Below, one piece after another: positions 23,791 through 30,402 of a stretch of DNA of 38,476 nt. The stretch comes from Lysobacterales bacterium. GTDB lineage: Bacteria; Pseudomonadota; Gammaproteobacteria; Xanthomonadales; SZUA-38. Within the stretch, counting starts at the first letter, position 1, and every line of letters starts with the position of its first letter. A model generated the notes under the pieces. The model was given only the letters and a program-made list of their open reading frames with translations, ran no database searches and was not told the origin of the DNA. Both the position numbers and the translations under genes were made by a program. The stretch is from contig JASJDM010000058.1 of assembly GCA_030065125.1 (NCBI GenBank), positions 1 to 38,476 on the forward strand, written 5' to 3'.

Positions 23791-25152
23791 ATGAACTACC
23801 ACTACCTGGAAGGCACCGTCATCAATCCGGACGCACCGGAGGACTCGCTGGAATCCAAGGTTCCCTACGTGGACAACGGTACCGAGCGTTTCGACCCCCG
23901 GCGTTACTACTGCAAGGATTTCATGCAGCAGGAATGGGAGCATCTGTGGACCCGGGTGTGGCAGATCGCCGGCGTGGAATCGGATATCCCGGAAGCCGGC
24001 GACTACATGGTTTACCGGATCCTGCGCGAGAATATCCTGGTGGTGCGCCAGGACGACGGCACGGTGCGGGCCTTCTACAACGTCTGCCCCCACCGGGGTA
24101 ACCGCCTGGTGCACAACGACCGCGGGTCGGTCGCCGCTTTCACCTGTTCCTTTCACTCCTGGCGATTCGGCATCTGCGGCAAGCTGCAGAGCATCACCGA
24201 CGAAGAAACCTTCCGCAAGGAAGTCGTGTGCCACCGCCCCGATATGAAAGAGGTCCGCTGCGAGACCAGGGCCGGCATCGTGTTCATCAACCTGGACCCC
24301 GAAGCGCCGCCCCTGGAAGAACGCATCGGGCTGCCCGAGGGTTACCTGGAGAACTACCACCTCGACAGGATGCACGTGGTGCGCCACGTGGTCAGCGAAT
24401 GGGGCGCCAACTGGAAAACCGGGGTGGACGCCTTCTACGAGACTTACCATCTGCACGCAGTGCACCCGGAAACCCAAACGGTCATGGGTGACCTCAATAC
24501 CCAGTACGACCTGTACCCCTTCGGTGCCAGCCGCATGATTGTGCCCCTGTGTGAGAAGAGCTCCCGGGTTGAAGACCAGGACAGCGTCGACGCCGGGCTG
24601 CAGTTCATGATGCAGGACGCAGGCATGGACCCGGAACAATACACCGGCGACGCCCGCGGCGTGCGCAAGGCGGTCCAGGCATCGAAGCGGCGGCGCGCCG
24701 AGGACATCGGCCTGGATTACTCGGACCTGGTGGACGGCCAGCTCACCGACAGCTGGGCCACCGGCGTCTTCCCCAACGTCCAGATCGGCCTGCACCCCGA
24801 AGGCGCATTCCTGATGCGCTTCCGGCCCCACCCCACCGACCCGGAACGTTTCTTCTACGACACCATGACCCTGTTCCGACCGGCGGATGACCCGAACTAC
24901 AAGGCGCCGGACTGGATGGGTATCCCGGAAGGCACCGACCTCACCGGCGAAATCCGCCCGGAGACCGAATACATCCCCCTGGGCGAGCCCCCCAACCTGG
25001 GCCTGGTGCTGGACCAGGATTCAGAGCTTCTGCCGGTCCTGCAGAACGGCATCCGGTCAAGGGGCTTCGACGGCCCACTGTGGAGCGAACAGGAGCAGCG
25101 GTTGAGGCATTTTCACACCGAACTTGATCGATACATCAGCGGCGAGCGCTGA
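23791..25152 (+). CDS. Rieske non-haem iron oxygenase, alpha subunit (3)
   Basis: A 453-residue terminal oxygenase. Rieske ligands lie in CPHRGN (C99, H101) and CSFHSWRF (C119, H122; the usual HGW is HSW). The iron site is in DAFYETYHLHAVHP (H220, H225). It is similar to Rieske oxygenase 1 over its full length, including YNVCPHRGNRLV and DYSDL.DGQLTD, so the two arose by duplication and probably act on related intermediates. Co-directional with SDR 2 under the operator C promoter. Its 3' end runs into a mini-hairpin array. Substrate unknown. Confidence 0.9.
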   Translation: MNYHYLEGTVINPDAPEDSLESKVPYVDNGTERFDPRRYYCKDFMQQEWEHLWTRVWQIAGVESDIPEAGDYMVYRILRENILVVRQDDGTVRAFYNVCPHRGNRLVHNDRGSVAAFTCSFHSWRFGICGKLQSITDEETFRKEVVCHRPDMKEVRCETRAGIVFINLDPEAPPLEERIGLPEGYLENYHLDRMHVVRHVVSEWGANWKTGVDAFYETYHLHAVHPETQTVMGDLNTQYDLYPFGASRMIVPLCEKSSRVEDQDSVDAGLQFMMQDAGMDPEQYTGDARGVRKAVQASKRRRAEDIGLDYSDLVDGQLTDSWATGVFPNVQIGLHPEGAFLMRFRPHPTDPERFFYDTMTLFRPADDPNYKAPDWMGIPEGTDLTGEIRPETEYIPLGEPPNLGLVLDQDSELLPVLQNGIRSRGFDGPLWSEQEQRLRHFHTELDRYISGER

Positions 25153-25251
25153 TAGGGAACGCACCTTCGGCGCTGGGGAACGGCCGCGATGCGGCCTGGG
25201 AAACGCACCCTGCGGGTGCTGGGGAACGCGCGCTTCGCGCGCTGGGAAAAG
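25152..25251. repeat. mini-hairpin array 1, left half (4 units)
   Basis: A conserved 10-nt linker, CTGGGRAACG (first copy degenerate), alternates with 13-nt variable inserts at a 23-bp period. Inserts 2-4 are GCCGCGATGCGGC (25183), CACCCTGCGGGTG (25206) and CGCGCTTCGCGCG (25229): each is a perfect 5-bp stem with a 3-nt loop, extended by one G-C pair from the linker. The first unit has one mismatch. Stem sequences differ but pairing is kept. It starts at the stop codon of Rieske oxygenase 3. Confidence 0.9.
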
Positions 25252-25350
25252 CCCCGCCACGCCTGAAGTTCAGCATGTTTTCTTGATCATCCTCCCGAGG
25301 GTTGGAATCTCGGAGTCAGCGATGCGAAGCGAGCTCTCGCACATCCCCAG

Positions 25351-25442
25351 CGCGCACAGCGCGCGTTCCCCAGGCCCCGCAGGGGCCGTTTCCTAGCATC
25401 CGCAGGATGCGTTCTCCAGCTCGCGCAGCGAGCGTTCCCTAA
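25351..25442. repeat. mini-hairpin array 1, right half (4 units, opposite orientation)
   Basis: The same unit in reverse complement: linkers such as CGTTCCCCAG alternate with 13-nt stems CGCGCACAGCGCG (25351), GCCCCGCAGGGGC (25374), CATCCGCAGGATG (25397) and CTCGCGCAGCGAG (25420). All four are perfect 5-bp stems with 3-nt loops, three of them GCA. The last linker overlaps the stop codon of SDR 3 (25439-25441). The 99 bp between the halves (25252-25350) hold no gene and only a short GCGAG-CT-CTCGC hairpin. Confidence 0.9.
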
Positions 25443-26233
25443 TGCGCTATCAACGCCCCCCCATCCAGCGGAATCACCGCTCCGGCCACATACGCCCCCG
25501 CCCTGGATGCTAAAAAAATCACCATCCCCGCCACGTCGTCCGGGGCGCCAGGCCTTCCTGCCGGGATGTGGCTGACCACCTGTTCCATCACGGCCTCGTT
25601 TTCCAGCATGAACTGGGTCATGTTGGACGGGAACAGCCCGGGGGCGATGGCGTTGACGTGGATCTTGCGGGGCGTCAGGTCACGGGCCAGGACGCGGCTC
25701 AAGTGATGGATGGCGGCCTTGGTGGCGGCGTAGGAATAGGCGGTCAGCACGTCAGTCTGGAAACCGTAGATGGAGCCGATATTGATCACGCTGGCCGGCG
25801 CGTCGCGATCGGCGGCGGCCTGCAGCAGGGGCAGCAGGCGCTGGATCAGCATGAAGGGCCCCTGCACGTTGATGGCGTTGAGCGCGCCCCAGGCGTCGTC
25901 GGGAAACTTCTCCAGGGGTTTGCCCCAGGTCGCGCCGGCGTTGTTGACCAGGATGTCCAGCCGATCCAGGTGTTCATTCAGCGCCCCGGCCAGGGCGTCG
26001 ACACCCTCCGGTGAGCCTACGTCAGCCTGGACGCCGACACAGTCGCCGTATTCAGATAACCGCGCCGCGGCATCGTCCAGCTTATCCTGGTTTCGCGCCG
26101 CGATGGTGACGCTGGCGCCAGCCTTGACCAGGCCACTGGCGATCATGAATCCGATGCCGCCGCTGCCGCCCGTCACCAGGGCGGTTTTTCCTTTTACCGA
26201 GAAGAGATCGTCGAGGTTGGCTTCACCGGGCAT
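25439..26233 (-). CDS. short-chain dehydrogenase/reductase (3)
   Basis: A 264-residue classical SDR. Cofactor motif TGGSGGIG (21-28), NNAG (97-100), serine in NIGSIYG, catalytic YAATK (Y168, K172) and the C-terminal VAGAVIPLDGG. ATG 26233. It is the third leftward gene after the TonB receptor and SDR 4, but 197 bp with a mini-hairpin array separate it from SDR 4, so it may be transcribed with them or alone. It is convergent with Rieske oxygenase 3 across array 1. It probably oxidises a hydroxylated intermediate; specificity unknown. Confidence 0.9.
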   Translation of the reverse strand: MPGEANLDDLFSVKGKTALVTGGSGGIGFMIASGLVKAGASVTIAARNQDKLDDAAARLSEYGDCVGVQADVGSPEGVDALAGALNEHLDRLDILVNNAGATWGKPLEKFPDDAWGALNAINVQGPFMLIQRLLPLLQAAADRDAPASVINIGSIYGFQTDVLTAYSYAATKAAIHHLSRVLARDLTPRKIHVNAIAPGLFPSNMTQFMLENEAVMEQVVSHIPAGRPGAPDDVAGMVIFLASRAGAYVAGAVIPLDGGALIAH

Positions 26234-26290
26234 GGGATTACTCCAAAACGGACAGCTTACGATATTTGTTGGAGAAAACAGCCACCCCAG

Positions 26291-26426
26291 GCCGCGTCAG
26301 CGGCCGTTTCCCAGCGTCCGCAGGACGCGTTCCCCAGCTCGCGCAGAGCGCCCCTAGCGTGCGTAGCACGCGCTCTCAAGGCCGCGAAGCGGCCGCCCCC
26401 CAGCGCCCGCAGGGCGCGTTCCCTCA
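26291..26426. repeat. mini-hairpin array 2 (6 units)
   Basis: The same family as array 1, oriented with CGTTYCCCAG-type linkers. Stems are at 26291 (GCCGC/GCGGC, 4-nt loop), 26315 (CGTCC/GGACG), 26338 (degenerate; the unit is 3 nt short), 26358 (CGTGC/GCACG), 26381 (GCCGC/GCGGC) and 26404 (CGCCC/GGGCG). Loops are mostly GCA, GTA or GAA. The array fills most of the 197-bp gap between SDR 4 (stop 26431) and SDR 3 (start 26233); nothing else is seen there. Confidence 0.9.
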
Positions 26427-26430
26427 CAAG

Positions 26431-27174
26431 TCAAAAATTAACGATAGCCCCACCATCAACATTAAGCCCCGTCCCGGACACAAACCGCGCCTCCTCCGAC
26501 AACAGGAACATCGCCGCCGCAGCCACTTCCTCGGCTTCACCCAGCCGCCCGATGGGCGCTTTGTTCTCCCAGTAGGCCTTGAACTCCGGGTCTTCCATGA
26601 ATGGCTCGGACATGCGGGTGATGATGGAACCGGGCTGGAGGTAGTTGACGGTGATGCCGAACCGCCCCAGGTCCACGGCCATCCCTTTGGTCAGGCCGGC
26701 CACTGCGTGTTTCGAGGCGCCATAGATGGACAGATTGGGCCCCGCCATGTCGGACATGATGGAACCCAGGTTGACGATTCGGGGCGCGTCGCTTTGTTTC
26801 AGGTAGGGGACCGCCGCCCGGGACAGCCTGAAGATGGAGCGAACGTTGACCCCCATGATCAGGTCCCATTGCTCGTCGGTGAGCTCTTCAAACGGACCGC
26901 CAATGGCGATGCCGGCGTTGTTGACCAGGAAATCGATCCCACCGTAAGTCTCCACGGCCGTTTCGACGATCTGCTCCGGCGCCTCGTCGTCCGCCACGTC
27001 GGTGGCCAGGCAGGTCACGTTGTTCCGCCCTTCAAAATGCTGCAGCAGGTCCTGCTCAGCCAGGTCGACCGCCACGACCCGGCCTCCTGCAGCAAGCAGG
27101 GCGTCTGAAATAGCGCGACCGATGCCGTTGGCGGCACCGGTCACGATGGCATTGCGGTCGGAGAATCCGGACAT
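26431..27174 (-). CDS. short-chain dehydrogenase/reductase (4)
   Basis: A 247-residue classical SDR with TGAANGIG (12-19), NNAG (85-88), serine in NLGSIMSD, YGASK (Y151, K155) and GTGLNVDGG at the C-terminus. ATG 27174 (MSGFSDRN) is preferred; the open frame extends 18 codons upstream without a ribosome site. It lies 73 bp downstream of the TonB-dependent receptor gene on the same strand and is probably co-transcribed with it from the promoter near operator D. It likely acts on an alcohol or ketone early in the pathway, but the substrate is unknown. Confidence 0.9.
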   Translation of the reverse strand: MSGFSDRNAIVTGAANGIGRAISDALLAAGGRVVAVDLAEQDLLQHFEGRNNVTCLATDVADDEAPEQIVETAVETYGGIDFLVNNAGIAIGGPFEELTDEQWDLIMGVNVRSIFRLSRAAVPYLKQSDAPRIVNLGSIMSDMAGPNLSIYGASKHAVAGLTKGMAVDLGRFGITVNYLQPGSIITRMSEPFMEDPEFKAYWENKAPIGRLGEAEEVAAAAMFLLSEEARFVSGTGLNVDGGAIVNF

Positions 27175-27247
27175 CGGCTGGCAAGCCTGGATAAGGGGGT
27201 TATTGTCGCGGACGCCCTGTATCAGCAACGCCCGCGCTTATTGTTGT

Positions 27248-29638
27248 TCAGTCGCCCCAGCGGAAGCCGGCTTCGATGCCGACCTGGCGCGGAGGACCGT
27301 AGTTGGAGAAGGTCCACAGCACGCCCACCGCCTGGGAGGCTGTCTTGTAACGATCGTCGGTCAGGTTCTTGCCGAACAGCGACAGCCAGTAGCGCTCATC
27401 ACTGGAGGTCCAGGTCACGCTGGCGTTCAGGATGGTGCGCTTTTCCAGGATCGTGTCGAACTCGGAACCGATGTCGTCGTTGTAGTAGTAGGTGTTTTCG
27501 TCTTCGTAATTGAAGTTGGCATTCCAACGCAGCATGCCGGAGGTGATCTCCTGCATGTAGGTCAGGTCGATGCCTGCGGTTACGTCTGGTGCGCGCACCA
27601 CTTCGCGGCCGGAGAAATCCTCCAGCTGGCCGTCCAGGTTGCGGTCCAGCACAAAGCGGTCGTACTCGGCATCCAGGAAGCCGGCGTTGGCCCGCAGGGT
27701 CAGGTCGTCCGACAGCAGCGCGGTCAGCTCCAGCTCCAGGCCCTTGGCGTTGACGTCGGCCGCGTTGAAGGTCCGGGTCTCCTGGAAGGCGGTTCCTGGA
27801 ACCGAGACCACCGTGCTGCGCTGGAAGTCCTCGTAGTCCACGTTGAACACCGTGGCGTTGAAGCGCACCCGATCGTCCATCAGGCTGGTCTTGATGCCGA
27901 GCTCAAAGTTGTCAGCAAACTCGGGATCGTAAGACGCCACCGGGAAGTTGCTGAACCCGCCGGAACCGGCCTGGTCGTTGTAGCCGCCGCTCTTGAACCC
28001 TCGTGAAAAAGTGAAGTAGCCGAAAACGTCGTCATTAAACTGGTAAGACGCCGTGGCGCGATAGGTGGGCTCATCCCAGGACTCGCTGTCGCGCTGGACG
28101 AAGTCCGAAGCGAGGCTGAAATCCTGGCCGTCCAGGGGCTCGTTGAACTGGCCGCCGGGGAAGATCAGCAGCGCCGGCAGGCCTTCCCGGGCGATGTAGT
28201 CCTTTTCTTCGTCAGTCCAGCGGACGCCGAAACCGAGGGTGAACCGGTCGTTGACCTCGTAGTTCAGATCTCCGAAAAATGCGATGGAGTCGGAGTCCTG
28301 GCGGTTACACAGCAGCAGCGGATTTTCGTTGTCCAGCACGCCCGGCACCGCGGAGCCGAAGAATTCCAGCAGGCCCAGCTGCTGCAGCACGCAGAACTCC
28401 ACGTCGTTGGTCTGGTAGAAGGCCCCGGCCACGTAGTTCAGGGGGCCGGACTTGTTGGACGCTATGCGTCCTTCCAGCTGAAACGTTTCGCGGTTGTCGT
28501 CACGACTGGCGGAAAAAAAGCTTTCGTAAGGGGTGCCCAGGTATTCGTTGGGCAGGCGCGACTCCTGATCACGGTATCCCACCAGGCCATACAGGGTGTG
28601 CTCGTCCAGCTCGTATTCCAGATTCAGGTAGGCGCCGAACACGTCGACTTCCTGGTCGTCGTTCAAGCCAACCACGGCACTGTTGTGGATTCCGGCCTGG
28701 TCCAGGGGATCACCCGAGGTCACGCCGGGGAAGCCAAACAGGGTGGCGAGCTGGCCCGCTCCGGCGGGAGTGTCGTTGATTACCGGCACCGGGGCACTGC
28801 GATCCTGGATGAATTCCAGCTGACCCAGGATCTCGAGATTGTCGTTGGGGGTCCACAGCAGCTTGGCGCGCCCGGAGAATACGTCCTTGCCGCCCAGGTC
28901 ACGGCCGTCACCGGCAACGGTTTCGCCGCTGCGGTCCACCAGGCCGGTACCGAACACGTCGGTGGGGGTGTCCACCTTGCCATTCTCGTAATAGCCGTCG
29001 CTGTTCTGGTAGATGCCGGCGAAGCGGAAGGCCAGGGTATCGCTCAGCGGGGTATTGGCTGAGAACTTGATCTTGGCGTCGTTGAACTCACCGTACTGGA
29101 TGCTGCCCTCCACCTCGGTGTTTTCCAGGTCGGGCCGCTTGGTGCGGACCACGACCGCGCCGGCGGTGGTGTTCTTGCCGAACAGAGTGCCCTGGGGGCC
29201 GCGCAGGACTTCCACCGACTCGATGTCAAAGGGCTCCAGCAGCTGGGTCTGGACATGGGGCACCACGAAATCATCGACAATGACGCCAACCTTGGGGTCG
29301 AAATATACAATGATGTCGGTCTCACCGGCACCGCGCATGGCGAAAGACGCCGCGTTGAAGCCGGTCACCGTGGCGGCGGAAAAGTTGGGAACGTAGGTCG
29401 CGATTTCGCCGATGTCCTGGGCGAAGAGCTTGTCGAAGTCATCGCCGCCAACCACGGAAACCGAGACCGGCGTGGTCTGGATATCGGTTTCGGCACGGCG
29501 GGAAACGGTGACCACCACTTCTTCCAGTCCTTCCTGGGCAAAACCGGTGGTCGGCACGGTCAGGGTTGCTGCTCCGGCCGTGGCCAAGGCCAGGCTGATG
29601 CCAAGAGAAGTACTGCGAAGCTTGAGTTTCTGATGCAT
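27248..29638 (-). CDS. TonB-dependent outer-membrane receptor
   Basis: A 796-residue outer-membrane beta-barrel transporter energised by TonB. A signal peptide (through about ALATAGAATLTVPTTGFAQ) is followed by a TonB-box-like LEEVVVTVSRR, the plug domain (VEVLRGPQGTLFGKNTTAGAVVVRT near residue 140) and a long barrel with aromatic-rich strands ending in IEAGFRWGD. The plug variant TTAGAV is common in the receptors of marine and soil bacteria that import hydrophobic organics. The gene follows operator D, so uptake would be induced with the catabolic genes. The ligand cannot be read from sequence; siderophore uptake is less likely given the neighbours. Confidence 0.93.
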   Translation of the reverse strand: MHQKLKLRSTSLGISLALATAGAATLTVPTTGFAQEGLEEVVVTVSRRAETDIQTTPVSVSVVGGDDFDKLFAQDIGEIATYVPNFSAATVTGFNAASFAMRGAGETDIIVYFDPKVGVIVDDFVVPHVQTQLLEPFDIESVEVLRGPQGTLFGKNTTAGAVVVRTKRPDLENTEVEGSIQYGEFNDAKIKFSANTPLSDTLAFRFAGIYQNSDGYYENGKVDTPTDVFGTGLVDRSGETVAGDGRDLGGKDVFSGRAKLLWTPNDNLEILGQLEFIQDRSAPVPVINDTPAGAGQLATLFGFPGVTSGDPLDQAGIHNSAVVGLNDDQEVDVFGAYLNLEYELDEHTLYGLVGYRDQESRLPNEYLGTPYESFFSASRDDNRETFQLEGRIASNKSGPLNYVAGAFYQTNDVEFCVLQQLGLLEFFGSAVPGVLDNENPLLLCNRQDSDSIAFFGDLNYEVNDRFTLGFGVRWTDEEKDYIAREGLPALLIFPGGQFNEPLDGQDFSLASDFVQRDSESWDEPTYRATASYQFNDDVFGYFTFSRGFKSGGYNDQAGSGGFSNFPVASYDPEFADNFELGIKTSLMDDRVRFNATVFNVDYEDFQRSTVVSVPGTAFQETRTFNAADVNAKGLELELTALLSDDLTLRANAGFLDAEYDRFVLDRNLDGQLEDFSGREVVRAPDVTAGIDLTYMQEITSGMLRWNANFNYEDENTYYYNDDIGSEFDTILEKRTILNASVTWTSSDERYWLSLFGKNLTDDRYKTASQAVGVLWTFSNYGPPRQVGIEAGFRWGD

Positions 29639-29705
29639 TGATTGGCCCTCCGCCCCTTCAATGGGGGTGCTTATGGGGGCCGATGCTCTGCCATTTAGAG
29701 AAAAA

Positions 29706-29723
29706 AGTCAAGCATGTCTGTTT
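29706..29723. promoter_or_regulatory. operator D: 18-bp imperfect inverted repeat
   Basis: AGTCAAGCATGTCTGTTT on the plus strand; the complement reads AAACAGACATGCTTGACT. It matches copy A closely (CAAGCA and CTGTTT parts). Reading leftward, TTGACT within the repeat is a good -35 with GAGCAT 17 bp further on, 68 bp upstream of the TonB receptor start. It is the least symmetric of the four copies. Confidence 0.55.
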
Positions 29724-29768
29724 TTTTTATCGGGACAAATACCCCGGGCAACCCGGTGACCGGGGACT

Positions 29769-30326
29769 TCAGGTGAAGCTGCAGTATTCCTCCCGCTCCA
29801 CCAGGTCCAGTACGAAGGACAGCTTGGCCATGCCCGAGATCACTGCCGTTACCACCCCCAGCTCGCAGATTTCAGCGTCGCTGTAGTGCTGTTTCATCCG
29901 GGCCAGCAGTTCCGAGGAGACCGTGTCGGTCATGTTGCCCAGGGTCATCAACTGGGTGAATTCGATGACCACCCGGTCCTGCTCGGGGAATACCCCCAGG
30001 TCCCCGGATTCCAGCGCCGCGATCTCGTCATCGGAGATTCCCGCCTCCCTGGCACCCGGCACGTTCTGCTTGTTGCAGGTGCGGCAGCCGTGCACCAGTG
30101 ACAGCTTCAGCCGGGCCAGTTGCTTGGCCCGCTGGCTCAGCCGCCCGGCGAAGAAAATCTTGCTGTAGAACTCCCCCATGACGAAATTGAGCAGCTCCGG
30201 CGCATTGGCAAACACCTCCACAAAGGAGGCGTCACCGGTCAGCTTATTGAGCTGGGTCCAGGCAGCCTGCAGGTCTGGATGCATGTCTTCAACAGGAACG
30301 TGATAAAGCTCGGCAGCGGCGGTCAC
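29769..30326 (-). CDS. carboxymuconolactone decarboxylase/AhpD-like protein
   Basis: A 185-residue helical protein of the CMD/AhpD superfamily. The redox-type CxxC is in LVHGCRTCNKQNVPGAREAG, followed by the expected helix-turn sequence ISDDEIAAL and a C-terminal GVVTAVISGMAKLSFVL. Members include gamma-carboxymuconolactone decarboxylase and peroxidase-like AhpD proteins; the CxxC favours the latter type. GTG 30326 is chosen, with AGAGGAG just upstream; the longer frame would run into the divergent PQQ protein. It is 131 bp upstream of the TonB receptor gene on the same strand, with operator D between them. Role in the pathway is unclear: thiol-dependent peroxidase or decarboxylase. Confidence 0.85.
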   Translation of the reverse strand: MTAAAELYHVPVEDMHPDLQAAWTQLNKLTGDASFVEVFANAPELLNFVMGEFYSKIFFAGRLSQRAKQLARLKLSLVHGCRTCNKQNVPGAREAGISDDEIAALESGDLGVFPEQDRVVIEFTQLMTLGNMTDTVSSELLARMKQHYSDAEICELGVVTAVISGMAKLSFVLDLVEREEYCSFT

Positions 30327-30402
30327 GGCGGCTCTCCTCTGGTGATCAACGGCTCTTCGTATACTATACCCAGCGCCAAAAACAAGAATCAGGAGACCCG
30401 CC

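Noticed and set aside
25152..26426. CRISPR array
   Set aside because: The periodic units have a 10-nt constant part and 13-nt self-complementary inserts; both are far too short for repeats and spacers, and the inserts are palindromic. No cas gene is present.
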